DNA of 64,000 nucleotides from Locusta migratoria (GCA_026315105.1 CM048750.1:398907002-398971001); one strand, 5' to 3'; counted from the stretch's first letter, positions 10,981 through 23,640 are shown. Program-made: numbers and translations. Notes: generated from the sequence alone by a model not told the origin.

Positions 10981-12152
10981 TAGTATGGCAGTTAGTAGAA
11001 AAACATGACACTGCGACAACGAAATTAACATCTATGAAATATAATAATTGCAGCTCACAACATTTGATTGATTTATTTGGTTTACAATTATGTATTTGAT
11101 CTCCAGGTGTTTGTGAGATAAGTTTATAGAACAGCAATTTTAAATCTCATTGTAGCCAGACACTGAAAGCTTTAAAAAAATTTAAAACACATGTTTCGGG
11201 TAAAGAGGCTAGCCTGACAACATACAAACTACTAATTGTTGAAAATAATTAAAAATCATTTCTTTACCCAAATAAATATATATGAAATGGAATTGTACAT
11301 TTAAACTTTGAAAGAATTACTTAAAGAACAATGGTTAATTTTACTTTAGCAGCCTTTAAGTTGTTGTGAAATACTTTAAAGGCAGATTTGATAACTCAGG
11401 CTTCAAATTTGACAACTCAGGTTTCAAAACAAAATAGTATAAAGGGACAAAAGTATTTTCATGTACTCAAAATCCTACATGAGAAACGCAATAAATTAAC
11501 ATAATTATTTACAAATGAAATCAAACATGAGTGATAGATTGTTCAGAACTATTTTATATGAAATGTTGTCTGATAAGAAACAAATAACCCACAATTCATT
11601 GTCTCCAACAATAATTAATTTATCAGTCAGTAAGAGAAGCAATGGTGTTGGGATGGTGTCTACCTATGCGTATTTCTTTATTGGTTTGTATTGCTGATTT
11701 TTATTTCCCCTCATATATATTTACAGATTAGTGTTTTATTCTTTCTTGTATTTGTTCATGATGAAATACTGCTAATTGTTGAGACAGGTACTTGTTTAAC
11801 TAGCTCAGCTGACAGTTGTATTTTTCTTTCATCTGTTCACTCATTGTGTCATCTTTATTTTAGTTATAGTATGATTATCAAGGTGTCAGCTTTGCCATTT
11901 ATTCTTATTATCCTGTCCCAATCTAAGCTTCATAAATTAATAGAGGATAGGTAGCAACTCAATAAAGATTATCACTGATCTGCAGGCAGGCACATAAAAT
12001 GGACATCATATTTACTCCCTTTACTTGGTCTAAGAATTTAAGTTTCCATGATTGCTTTCACGTGTAATTTCTATTCTTGCCCAGGTTTTATATGTCCTGC
12101 CTTAAGTATTTTACTGGTTTATGAAGTAGTTATGTAATTAGATAATTTAGTC

Positions 12153-12208
<56 letters not shown>

Positions 12209-13189
12209 GCTGTTGTTCTTCTTCATCCTCAACAAAGGTAATTTGTTAAAAAAGGGGAAAAATTCTATAACATGCTTCTGATTTCTGACTCACTTATATA
12301 CTAGCTACACAAAATAATGAGATTATTAAGTTTCAGTGATATAATTTCATATAACTGCAATAATAATCATGCTGCCCCTTTTGATGTTGGTTAAATCTGG
12401 TTTTTGAAATTCTTTCAATACCAGTACTGGAATGGTCTGATTGACAAACAAACAATTGAATGGAAGAGGAAACATAAACTCTTGGTGTATAGCTAGGGTA
12501 GGGGAATTATTTGAAACCCTAACAACAAGTTCTATTCTGAATAATCAGACATTCACTTACTGCTTTCTAAGGGTTTTGTTTTTAGTGGTGGGTTATTCAT
12601 TTTTATCTATAGATATAATATTCTTCCTGTTTAACAATTAATTTCTTTTTTCTTTATACCAAGAGAATTGTATCCGTAATGCATCAGGCACACTCAGTAA
12701 ATTAATAATAAATTAGTGTAATAAAACTCAATATGAGACATATGGGATGCTATATATGTTAACAAAGGAGTCCTTTTGATAGGCCCTATACACTGCTAAC
12801 ACTAGATTTTTACTTGCAGCTTTGCCCAAATATTTGTATGTCACATATACTGCGCCCGTATCCTCATCCCAACTCTCCCTCTCTTCTCCTTCTCTATCAC
12901 TCTGTCCTCCTCTTCCCCCTCCCCCTGTCCCTGAATACCTTCTGCTCCCTTGTCTGTTGCTCTACCCCTCATTTCACAATCCTTTTCCTTTCCATATTGA
13001 CTACATTGCATTATCTCTGTTATTTGTTTATTTTCATTTCATAATCTCCTTTCACCACCCTGTTTTAATGCTATTCCAAGCCCTTTGCAATCTCTGACAA
13101 AATTAAAATGCATTGAGAACATTAAAGTTTTACATATTGTCCCTTAACTTTTCAATACTTTCCCGTATGTGTCCTTGGTTTACTTTTCT
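10980..13189. other. nompC intron, no gene seen
   Basis: AT-rich sequence with no open frame resembling a known protein and no recognisable transposon ends. It contains a (CT)n microsatellite at about 12156-12203 and a pyrimidine-rich block at 12850-13000. The intronic assignment is inferred from the donor site at 10819. Confidence 0.5.
12156..12203. repeat. (CT)n microsatellite
   Basis: About 24 CT units in uninterrupted array. Confidence 0.95.
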
Positions 13190-13680
13190 GGTTACTCAGT
13201 GGACCAATTAAATAATGTAAGGGATAGCTTAAAGCCCTGACTCACTCCAGTCCCAACTACTGCTCGTCTCTCATGTCCTTTGACTGTAATTGTAATCTGG
13301 TTTCTTTACAAGTTGTATATACCCTTTTTTAGCATGTATTTCATCACCAACACATTCAAATCAAATGTTCAAATGTTTGTAAATCTATCGGACCAAACTG
13401 TGTGGTCATCAGTCCATAGCTTACAAACTACTTAAACCTAGGTAAACTAACCTAAGGACAACACACACACCCATGCCCCAGGGAGGACTCGAACCTCCAT
13501 AGCGAGTAACCGTGCACTCTGCAGCGAGACGCTTTAGACCACTCGGCTACTCCACTGCGTCAACAACACATTCAATATTTCAAAACAATTATCTAGTCAG
13601 TCTGAAACAACAAAAAGTATACATTTAGGTCTGGCATTTTTCATACTTTCTCCTGAGATACAACATAGGTTTGAAATTTA
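13190..13680 (-). mobile_element. RTE LINE fragment, minus strand, interrupted by a SINE
   Basis: The minus strand carries the RTE reverse-transcriptase segment that includes the YKNQ..I.VKGHERRAV block (13320-13255), and continues past the SINE at 13576-13680. The homology is diverged but colinear with the copies at 5143-7408 and 61665-62935. No frame is open. Confidence 0.6.
13360..13563 (-). mobile_element. tRNA-derived SINE with 12-bp target duplication
   Basis: The minus strand begins with a tRNA-like head: tagccgagtggtct (A box) and ggttcgagtcc (B box), the internal RNA polymerase III promoter elements. A roughly 120-bp body and an 'aacatttgaacatttgattt' 3' end follow. The flanks caacacattcaa at 13348-13359 and 13564-13575 are a perfect 12-bp duplication. 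The head resembles a serine/leucine-type tRNA. The element interrupts an RTE fragment, so it inserted later. It is very similar, from memory, to a SINE abundant in locusts. Confidence 0.9.
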
Positions 13681-13684
13681 ATAA

Positions 13685-13733
13685 TGAAAACTCCAGGTTG
13701 GAATTAAACAATATAATGGAAGTTTACAAGCTT
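13685..13733. repeat. PLE terminal fragment
   Basis: 'actccaggttggaattaaac' is the terminal sequence found at 36283-36320 and, inverted, at 29003-29030. It lies just upstream of the next RTE copy. Confidence 0.6.
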
Positions 13734-14758
13734 TAGGCAACTATTAATGGAAACGGGGAAAGTAACTCAACAGAAGACAAATGGGTAGCTTTGAGAAAAG
13801 AAATAGTGAAGGCAGTAGAGGACCAAATAGGTAGAAAAAAAAGAACTTAATAAATAATTGGATACCATGGGAAATACTGAATTTAAGTGATGAAAGGAGA
13901 CAAAATAAAAAAATTGTGAATGATATAGGCAAAATGATACTGATAAAGTGCAAAATGGCTACGCAGGAGTGGCTAGTGAACAAATCCAAGTCTATTAAAC
14001 ATAAGGAGAGGCATTGAATTAAAATTTGTGCTGTGCCCAGGATTCGAACCCAAGACCTCCTACTTACTAGGTAGGTGCTTTAGACCAAGTCTGTTGAAGA
14101 ATGTATAACTATAGGAAAGGTAAACACCATATAAGGGAAAATAAGAGACATTTTGATGCAAGAAAAGTAGTCTGAATAGCAAGAATATTTATTTAAATAA
14201 ATAAATATTCTTAATTGGTGTTTACCTTTCCTCTAGTTGTACATTCTTCAACAGACTTGGTCTAAAGTGCCTGCCTAAGTAAGTAGGAGGTCTTGGGTTC
14301 AGCTGGAAAACCAATATTGTGCAAAAAAGAGGAAGCTGAATAATGGAACAAATATATAGAGGGGCTGTACAAGGGAAATGAATTTGGAGACAATATTCTA
14401 GAAAGAGAGGTAGATGGAGATGTGGTATACTAAGAGAAGAATTTGACAGCACACTGAAAGACATATGTCGAAACAAGGCCCCTGGCGTAGACACATTCCT
14501 TCAGAGCTACTGAAGTCTCTGGTAGAGCCAGCCATGACAAAACTATTCAACCTGTTATGCAAGATGTATGAGACACATGAAAATCGTCAGACTTCAAGAA
14601 AATTCAAAATAAACAAGTGCAGACAGGTTTGAAAATAACAAAACCATCTAATAAATCATGTTTGTGCAAAACTATAACATGGATGATTTACAGAAGAGTG
14701 AAAAAACTGGTACAATCTGACGCCGAGGAGGATCAGTTAGTGTTTAAGAGAAATGTAG
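13734..14758 (+). mobile_element. RTE LINE copy, part 1 (split by an I-type LINE)
   Basis: The plus strand encodes linker and fingers of the RTE protein with many stops: the region equivalent to EIVKAVEDQIGRK (13800), RNKAPGVD..PSELLKSLVEP (14470-14530) and the DQ.VFKRNV block (14730). It stops at gagaaatgtag (14748-14758) and resumes after the inserted I-type LINE at 18143. A tRNA-like foldback at 14036-14305 replaces about 250 bp of it. Confidence 0.8.
14036..14305. repeat. tRNA-like foldback, arms 14045-14128 and 14217-14300
   Basis: The left arm on the minus strand reads ggtttgggttcgaatcc-like sequence with a good B box (GGTTCGAATCC). The right arm is the same sequence on the plus strand, where the B box is cut short (gggttcagctgg). 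Identity of the arms is about 90 percent over 84 bp. The spacer itself contains a small palindrome, aatatttatttaaataaa (14184-14212). This looks like two head-to-head SINE pieces inside the RTE copy. A functional tRNA is unlikely because the acceptor stem and anticodon arm cannot be closed. Confidence 0.65.
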
Positions 14759-17700
14759 TAGTAGTTGCTGTTGTTCTTTTATAGGGGACTAAACTACAAG
14801 GTCAGCAGTCTCCTGTTCCTAGCAAAGATGTTTCATTTTGACAAAACAAAAACATAACATAGAGAAAACACAGAGAAGGGAACCCTCGAGGGGTATAGAT
14901 CAAATGCGGACATTTCACTGACAACACAGAGGAATAAAAAGAAAAGGGATAAAAAAGTGTTGCATGAAACTAAAATTTTACAGCATAATGCCATGGCTGG
15001 CTGATCACTAGGGTAAAAATAGAAGAGTTAGCCATGCTTTGCACACTAAAAATCTATTCAGTCAAAGAGGAAGAAGGTATTGACAACCTAAAAGTAATGC
15101 AGGAATGTGGACCTGAGAATCATGTTAAAGCACCTTCCATTAAATGGAATGATTAAAACCAGCAGCGAAAATAAAATGTAATACATTATTAGCCATAGAG
15201 TCATTGTCACCTAAGACTATTGGTACCGCATCTGGTAGATTAAAAAACTGCCACAAAGGGGCTAAAAGTGGACAGTCCAACAGGTTGTGGACCACTGTCA
15301 ACAGGGCAACACAATGGCAATCTGGTGGGCCCCCTCTGCACAAGAGGTGGCTGTCCATTAATCATGCATGCACAATGTGTAATGGGAAAAGTACAACAGA
15401 GTCCCTATGAGAGGCCCGCAGCGTGGACCTCCAGTTTGCCTTAGAGGGCTTACCTGCATGGAGCTTATTTGGTGCATTTGTGTCAGCCCGCTCAGCATTC
15501 CAAAGCCCAAGTACCTTCCAATTGAGCACCATTTGGAGATCCCTTTCCTGGAGACCAATCTCTAGGATGGTTGATGTGGTGGACTGCTTGGCCAGGCGAT
15601 CTACTTGTTTGTTCCCCAAGATACCAATGTGGCCCGGGGTCTAAACGAAGACCACAGAGTGACCAGACTTGCCTAGACTGTATACAGCAGACTGAATTGA
15701 CCACACCAAACAGTGTTTTGGAAAGCATTGGTCAAGGGCTTGTGAGCCACTTAGGGAGTCAGTACAGATAACTATAGACTACTTGGAGCAGGCTCTGAGA
15801 TGATCAAGGGCCTGCCAAATGCCGACAAATTTTGGCAGTAAACACACTAATCCCACAGGACTATGAATGTTGTTCAACATGCTGACCATGGACATAGGTG
15901 TACCCAGCGCGAAAACTATGGCAGCAGTGGTATTGGATCGCCATATTAAACGTCAGCTGCCAGTGCTACAGTACCAGCCAAGGTGTAACCCTGCCAGTTC
16001 GCCCTATAGAGAGACCATCGAGGCAGGTGATCTGAAGGTTGGAACTGCAGGAATGACATGACAATGGGTAAATGGTCACTGCCACAGAGGTTGTCATGGA
16101 CTCTCCACTTAAGGTGCGGTTGAAGGCTTGAGCTACAAGAAGACAGGTCTATTGCTGAATATGTGCCTCGCACTATGCAAAAATGTGTGGGAGCACCAGT
16201 ATTCAGAACACAGAGGATAGTGAATTCCTGTATGGCCTAGATTCTAACTGCTACCACCTCAAGAGCCATGTGGGGATTCACTGGGGACTGTTGCGAAGAC
16301 ATAGAGACAGACACTGCCAGATACCCTGTCATATAACAATCAGTTTTTAAAGTAGCCCCAGTAGTCAAGGAGGACAGGGGTCCGCTGAGTAAGAAACCAG
16401 GTTTCCTGGAGGGCTACACAAAGCACAGGGAAGCAGCACAGTAATTGTCGCAGCTCAGCCAGCTCCACCAGATGAGGTTCTCACCTCATCTTCTGAAGCA
16501 GAAGATGTAGGTGGCTGTGGCTTTGAAGCCACCAAAGATTCCTTCTTCTTCCTCTTTTTTTATTGGTCTCTCACTATCCATTTGGTGTTAAGGGCTGAGA
16601 GGGCTTTTCAGATGTGCCTTCAAGGGCTGTGGCAAAGGAGGAGGCCCTTCGACTAGTCTCTTGGGGATCCTGCATCAGAAGGGAGTGTCCCAAGAGACCA
16701 CTTCCGAGCTAGAGCGGACGGAGAAGACTTCTGCTTTCCCGGCTGGGAGATGGGGACCATTGTCCGCGGTGTTTGGGGTTAATTGCTCCTAAGGTAAGAC
16801 GATTGTGAGCAACTAAAGAGGAAGTGCCCCCAACTATGAAGGGGGCAGGTGGTGATGATTGGGCCTAATGGTCTATTTGCATCAACTGTACTAGTTGGGG
16901 CATTGCCACCAGGGACAGTGACGACAAAGATGCTTTGGCATAAGATGAAATATTGCTCGGTGGATGAAGCTTGTTGTATCTCCATTTTACTTCAGAGTAT
17001 GTCAGCCTGTCCAGGGTTTTATACTGCATAATCTTCCACTCCTTGTGGAGGACTGTGCAATCTGGTGAGCATGGGGCATGATGCTCACCACAGTTAACAC
17101 AGACCAGAGGTGGTGCACAAGGGGCGTTTGGATGGGACGCTCATCTGCACTCCTGACATGTGGAGTTGGCATCACATTGGGGTACATGTGCCCAAATCTC
17201 CAGCATTTGAAGCAGTGCATGGAGGGTGGGCGGTGGGGAGGAACATAGGGCTTTACATCACACTGTTAGATCATCACCTTGACTTTGTCAGGCAATGAAT
17301 CACCCTTGAAATCTAAGATGAAGGCACCACTGGCAACCCTGTTGTCCTTTGGATCCTTATAGATGTATCGGATGAACTGCATACCTCGCCACTTCCAAGT
17401 TAGCTTGTAATTCCTCATCAGATTGCAGCTGAAGATCCTTGTGAAAAATGATACTCTAGACCATATTAAGGCTCTTATGTGGTGTGATAGAAATGGAAAC
17501 ATCACCCAGCTTATCACATGCAAGCAATGCCCGTGACTGGGCCGGGGTTGATGTTGTTATAAGGACTGACCCAGATCTCATTTTGAACATGCCCACCAAC
17601 TCCCCGAATTTGTCCTCAAGGTTTTCTACAAAAAACATAGGCTGCATACCAAATACTTAGGGGCACAATTTTTCCATGATTGCAGGCCCTACATTCCTTC

Positions 17701-18131
17701 CATGGTCTGGCCAAGGAAGGGAACAATTGGGGCTCATACTGGATAGCACTGAATTCGCTCTCTTAGAGTCTTAGAGACAGTAGTTGTACGTCCAAAAACA
17801 TTTCGAGATCTTTTCTTGGTGGTCCCACAACCAGCTAGGGAAATAAAAGTCCACCAAGGCAGAGCCCTGCTTTCCTGGATAAACATTGACTGAGGTGTGG
17901 CATGTTCCCCAGAGGTTACTCGCTAACGACTGTTCAACCTCAACAGTCATGGATGTCCTCGGCATGTAGTACACCTTGAGATTGAGGTTTTTGTTTATAA
18001 AGGTATGTGCCGTCCTAGCAACCTGGAACATTAAGCCAAGTGGAGGACTGTTGGCGCAACTCAGTCCCCAGTTCAGGGCCCCGAGTTCACCAAGCCCATA
18101 CTCAGCAATTTAATGCTGAGCCCCTGAGGGG
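14759..18131 (-). mobile_element. I-type LINE copy 1, internally deleted, 11-bp target duplication
   Basis: The flanks gagaaatgtag at 14748-14758 and 18132-18142 are identical 11-bp target duplications, and the RTE reading frame rejoins across the insertion. Order on the minus strand from 18131: 5' end with a ctcagcatt...gctgag hairpin, gag with a zinc knuckle, endonuclease, then directly RNase H and C-terminus, ending at 14759 with a caactactac tail. Compared with the copy at 19660-25541, about 2 kb including the whole reverse transcriptase is absent, with the join near 15870. Confidence 0.85.
15140..17990 (-). pseudogene. I-type LINE gag, endonuclease and RNase H remnants
   Basis: Gag residues lie at 17990-16780. 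They include CFKCWRFGHMYPN (17215), a zinc knuckle of CX2CX4H type whose last cysteine is replaced. Endonuclease C-terminus lies at 16173-15946, with GTYSAIDLSSCS and the conserved GSDHLPIV. Post-RNase H sequence lies at 15728-15140. All frames are broken by stops. The reverse transcriptase is deleted rather than mutated, so this copy could not have been autonomous after the deletion. Confidence 0.8.
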
Positions 18132-18142
18132 GAGAAATGTAG

Positions 18143-19158
18143 GAAGACATGAGGCTATATTCACCATGCAGCTTACTTAGAAGACACATTTCTTCTAAGA
18201 TAGATTAGAAATGGCAAGCCTACAGTTCTAGCTTTTGACAATGGTGACTGAAATTCACACTTTCAAATTCTGAAATCAGCAGGGGTAAATTGTAGGGAAC
18301 AGAAGGTAATTTATAACATGTACAGAAACCATACACCAGAAATTTTGGTGAAGGAATTAAAGTTCAGTGTGAATAATTAAAATATTTTTGGTTTGCCAAT
18401 GGCATTGTAAATTCTGTCAGAGACAACAAAGGACCTGGAAATATAGTTGAATGAATGGACAATGTCTTGAAAGGAGCTTATAAGATGAACATCAACAATA
18501 TCAAAATCTGGGTAATGGAAGGTAATCTAAGAAACTCAAATGATGCTGAAGGAATTAGATTAGGTAATGAGACAATTCAGGTGGTACATGATTTTTGTTA
18601 CTTGGGCAGCAAAGTAATGCATGATGTTCACAGTACAGTTGATATAAAAAGAAGAATGCCAATTGGAAGAAAATTGTTTCTGAAAAAGAGAAATTTGTTA
18701 ACATTGAATATTAATTTAAGTGTTAGGAAATCTTTTTGGAAAGCATTTGTGTGGATTGTTGCCTTGTATGGAAATGAAATGGATGATAAATAGTTGACGA
18801 TAGAAGCTATTGAAATGAGGTGGTACAGATGAATGCTGAAGATTTGGTAGATCATGTAACTAATAAGGAGATACTGAACAGAATTGTGGAGGAAAGAAAT
18901 TTCTAGCATAACTTGACTAAAAGAACTAATCAATTGGTTGGACACATTCTGAGACACAAGGAAACATCAATTTAGCATTTTAGGAAAATGTGTGTGGCAA
19001 CAATCACAGAGGAAGGCCAAGAAATGAATAATTAAGCAGGTTCAAATGGATGTTTGTTTGTGTTCTTATATGGAGCTGAAGAGGGTTCTCAGGATGAAAT
19101 AGCGTGGAGAGCTGCATCAAACCAGTTTCCAGGCTGAAGACCATGACAACAACATGAC
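18143..19158 (+). mobile_element. RTE LINE copy, part 2 (continuation of 13734-14758)
   Basis: The sequence continues exactly where the RTE copy was cut: the .GRHEAIFT.QL block (18142) follows the KRNV block before the insertion. Degenerate palm and thumb follow (MECN.RNS.DAEGIRLGNE, 18510-18560). It ends with 'aggctgaagaccatgacaacaacatg', the RTE 3' tail. The catalytic box reads FANG, with both aspartates lost. Many stops are present. Confidence 0.8.
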
Positions 19159-19316
19159 AAATAACTCACATTACTGTAATTATATTCATAAAGTTTTGGT
19201 GAAATGTAAATTCTCACTGGAAAGCAAGACCATTGGGTTGTCTACAGGTATGCATGAGAAGGAAGAAAACTTGCTACTTTTGAAGTGCATCCTTTGTTGA
19301 ACTAATACAAATCTGC

Positions 19317-19325
19317 GCACACACT

Positions 19326-19356
<31 letters not shown>

Positions 19357-19358
19357 AC
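19317..19358. repeat. (AC)n microsatellite
   Basis: AC dinucleotides with two T interruptions between the RTE 3' end and the second I-type LINE. The rest of 19159-19651 shows no gene. Confidence 0.9.
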
Positions 19359-19999
19359 CAATGTGTGTCTGTGTCCCTTACATGGTGCAGGTGCTGGACA
19401 TACAATACTAGTGGGTGTTGTTTCTGTAATATTCAATCATGTCTGAGGCTGCTTTTATGAAACTAAAAATATCATATTGTTCTTAAAATCTGGTGCCATT
19501 TCCCCTGCCTTAATATCTCCCACACTATCTGGAATAGTTTTGTTTTAGCCATCTCTCTCAGGGATATCAGTCGTTCTGAGGGTCTATTGTTCATGCCAAA
19601 AAATCAGTCTCACTTGGGTCTTTCAATTCTCTGTTACATTCTTCTCACAGTATCACATCGTAGTTGTTGTTGTTGTTGTGAGGAGTTAGAGGAGACTAAA
19701 CAGCTTGATCATCAGTCCCCAGTTCCAAGCAAAGCGTTAACAACTAAAGGTGTAAGTGGGAGGAAAAATAATAATAATAAGTAAATAAAAAAATAAAACA
19801 TCACTTAGAGGGAAAAGCAATAAAATGTGCAAAGCTACATTGAACATGCTGCCAACATGCAAAGGAAGGGCACATAGAAAGAGAAGACCAAGTCATAAAC
19901 TGAATGAAAACTTGAAAGCAGGATAACATGGCTGGCTGATCACAAAAATAATATAAGATAGGTCAGCCATGCTGAACACACTAAAATTGCCAGAAAATC

Positions 20000-22900
20000 T
20001 ACATGAACGTTGCAAAAGGACTTAAAAGTGATGGAGAGGGGAGGACTTGTCACTTCTTTGAGGGTATCCATCCCTAAATAGAATGGTAAATCCCAGCTGC
20101 ACACTGTCAGCCATAAAGGCATCATCTCTAAGAAGTTAATGTAGTGCAGCTGGCAGATTAAAAGACTGCCTGAGGGTAGACTGGATCACTGTCATAAGAG
20201 TGCCCAGCAGCACTCTGGTGGGTTGTCTCCACAAAGAAGGTAGCGAGGTATGCCCAATATGCAGGTGACAGATGGACTCCCTGCGAGGGGCCTGCAGGGA
20301 TGACTTCCGTGACACTGTAGAGGGCTTTATCACACAGAGCTTGTTGGGCATGCTCAAAGTAGACCACTCCGACTTCCAGGCAGCAAAGACCTTGCGGCGT
20401 AACTCCAACTTGATATCCCTCTCTGTGACGCCAATAGCGAGGGGCCGGGATGTGGTCGCCTGCTTGGCCAGTTGATCGACCTGCTCATTACCTGGGTTGA
20501 CAACATGGCCCTGGGTTTACACGAAGGCTGCTGAACTGCCAGGAGTAGTGAGCATGAAGGTAGAGCTTTGTATCAATCGCACCACAGGATGAGTAGGGCT
20601 TGTAGGCCACTCAGGGAGTTGCTGCAGATGACAAACGACTTCCTGGAGCACCCTTTAAGGTGGTCAAGAGCACATGATATCGCGACCAGTTCTGCCATGA
20701 AAACACTACAGCCAGGAGGCAAGGAGCGTTGATCAGTGTGGTCACCAAACTCGGCCATATACTATTGTAGATGATGTCAGCACCACAGAATGTGTCAAGG
20801 GTGGCCAGAAACTGGCGACGTAGAGTTTGTGGTGAAACTAATGCCTGTGTGTCGCGAGACAATTCCAGGTGGAGCTGCAGGCAGGGGTTGGGCCGAGGGG
20901 ATGAATGGGGTTGGTTGGAGAAAGCAGGAGGTAGAGGAAGGGACTCGAGGGAGGAGTGGAGAGTATGAACCCGGACCATGATCGGAAGACCAGACCTGGG
21001 CCAGTGAAGTGGGATGGGAGGTGCAGCAGCTGGAAAGAATAGCCCACAATTTGGGTGGTGTGGGAAGGCATAGACATCGGCCACATATGAGAGAAGCAAG
21101 GGGGGGGGGGGGGATCCCGGCTTCTGCAACGAGGCTTAGTGAAGGGCTTGTGCCGAAAGCGCCCATTGCGAGACGGACCCCACCATGAAGAATGTGGTCA
21201 AGAATCTGCAATGCTGAGGGAGCTGCCAAACCATAAACCAAGCTTCCGTAGTCAAGGCGTGACTGCACTAGTGCCTTATAAAGCTGCATAAGGCTTGAAC
21301 GGCTAGCCCCCCAAACTGTGTGATGGAGATGCCATAGAATATTTAAGTAGCACTGGCACTTATGATTCAGCTGTCGGATGTGCAGCACCTAAGTGAGCCA
21401 AAGAGCATGCCCAGAAAGCAGTGTGTCTTTTCAACACAAAGAATGTCATCACCTAAGTGCAGTTCGAGTTCCGGGTGTGCCGCCCAACAACTACAGAAGT
21501 GCATGACCCTGGGTTTGGCTGCAGAGAACTGGAACCCATTGGCTAGGGCCCAGGACTGCACCTATCGGATGGCTCCCTGTAGACACCTTTCTGTGACACC
21601 AATGCTGACTGATCAAAAATACACACACAACTCGCCAGCAAACGAGGAAGATGAAACAGAAGACACCACTACCAAAGCAAGACTGTTAATAGCTGTTAAA
21701 AACAGGGGTACACTAAGGACAGAGCTCTGTGGGACACCATTCTCCTGCACATAGGGTGGTCTAAGAAATGTACCAACCTGGATCCGAAAAGTGTTGCATG
21801 AAAGGAAATTTTGTATGAAGATTGGAAGTGAACCCCGTATGCCCCAATTGTACAGTGTTGCAACGATGTGATGCCGCCAGGTGGTGTCATAGGCCTCGCG
21901 GAGGTCAATAAAGACCGAAACAAGGTGCTCACACTGAGTAAAATCGGTATGGATTGCAGACTCAGGAGCCACTAGGTTGTCTATTGTAGAGCGGCCTTGA
22001 CGGAAGACCCCCTGCTGTGCTTCCAGGAGGCCCCATTGTTCAAGGATCCACATGAGTTGATGACTCATCTTCTGTTCAAACAGCATGCGCAGACCATTAT
22101 TAAGGCTGATTGGACAGTAACTATCGACTGCCAGCAGATCGGCACGTGGTTTTATCACAGGCATGTTGACACTATCCCGCCACTGGGACAGGAAGACACC
22201 AACGGCCCATAGACGATTTAACAGGGAGAGCAGTTTATGCTTTGAGCCCGCTGAAAGATGACTGATGAACTGGCTATGAATTCCGTCATGTCCAAGCATT
22301 GTATCAGGGCATGCAGCGAGGGCACTGTGAAACTCCCAGTCACTAAAGGGAGCATTATACGTCTCTTGTTGACGTGTGCGAAATGACACTGGCTTTCGCT
22401 CGACTCGCTGTTTGATGACATGAAAGTCGGCACTGTAAGCTGCCGTTGCAGAGCTGCATGCGCAGTGTTCAGTCATGTGCTCAGCAATGGTGGGTGGTTT
22501 GGTACACAGAGTACCCTGGATGCAGAAACAGTGAATGCCAGCCGACAGATGGTGCCCATAAATGCACCAAACTTGGGACCACACCCGAGAGGGAGAGACG
22601 TGAGAACTGATGGTGGCAACATACCTCTCCCACGAGTCCTGCTTGCTATCTTGAATCGGGCTTTGAGCTCGGGCTCGGAGACACTTAAGAGTGAGCAGAT
22701 GTTCTGTGGAAGAATGGTGCTGAAGTGCTCTATGGCGATCTCATATGGCCTCTGCAATCTCTGGCATTCACCATGGCATGGACCTATGCTGTAGTGGACC
22801 AGGCGTGCACAGGACAGTGGCTTCAGCGGTGGAAATTATGGCAGCAGTAACCTCACGAACCACAATATCAACATCAACAGGTAACATAACTGGAAGCACA

Positions 22901-23640
22901 GCAGATGAGGTGTAAGATGGCCAGACAGGTCAGCATAGGGAACATCAGGGCAAGCGGTCTGCAGGCTGAGACTGTGAGAGTGACAGAAAAACTGGGATAT
23001 GGTCGCTGTCATATACGTCATCATGGACCCTCCACTTAATATGCGGGGCAGGCTGGGGCTACAAACAGACAAGTCTGTGGCAGAATATGTGCCACGTGCT
23101 ACACAAAAATGTGTGGGGGCACCATTGTTCAAAAGGAAGATGGCATGTTGTGCCAAAAACTTCTAGATGTCCCTACCACGACCTGTTGTGTATGTCCCTC
23201 CCCACAAAGGCTGGCGGGCATTAAAATCCCCCAAAAGGAAGAATGGTGGAGGAAGCTAGATAACTAAGGAAGCAATATCTGTCAGGGACACAGCCTCAAC
23301 TGGTGAAAGGTAGATGGTACATATTGTGAGTTCCTGAGTTGCGCATATGCGAACAGCCACTGCCTCGAGAGTTATTTGGAGAGTCACGACAGCACTAGGG
23401 ACAGTGGTGATGACATAAATACGAACACCACCAGACACCCGGTTGTAGTCAGTCCGGTTTCTATAGTAGCCCCGATATCCACGAAGGGCTGGGGTCCGGT
23501 CAGCAGGAAATCAAGTTTCCTGGAGGACTAAACAGCTCACAGGAAAGTGGCACAATAATTGTTGCAACTCAGCCAGATGGTCGAAAAATCCTCCACAATT
23601 CCACTGGAGAATTTTGTTGATTATTTGCTGAAAGGCCATG
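20000..23640 (-). pseudogene. I-type LINE endonuclease-RT-RNase H (ORF2) remnant
   Basis: Endonuclease starts near 23640 with ILQWNCGGF (canonical LQWNCRG start), then GGVRIYV and TICTIYLSP at 23438-23330, and the end block GTYSATDLSVCSPSL near 23090. Reverse transcriptase lies at 22584-21613, with DGIHSQFISHL, GVFRQGRSTIDNLV, VFIDLREAYDTTW and NGVPQSSVLSVPLFLTAINS, so the usual PQG box reads PQS. The F/YADD region is not legible. Thumb: GFQFSAAKPRVMHFC (21540) and LDYGSLVYG (21240). RNase H: PPGCSVFMAELVAISCALDH (20715). C-terminus: CVIKPSTV...RRESICHLHIGHT (20330-20250). Frames are broken repeatedly, so it is inactive. Confidence 0.82.

Noticed and set aside
12814..13097. Overlapping frames rich in Ser, Leu, Pro
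   Set aside because: They come from a pyrimidine-rich low-complexity stretch.
13440..13562. Possible functional tRNA gene on the minus strand
   Set aside because: Only A and B boxes are tRNA-like; the downstream body, A/T-rich 3' end and target duplication identify a SINE.
20771..21086. Plus-strand frames over the I-type LINE
   Set aside because: Antisense shadows of the decayed reverse-transcriptase and RNase H region.
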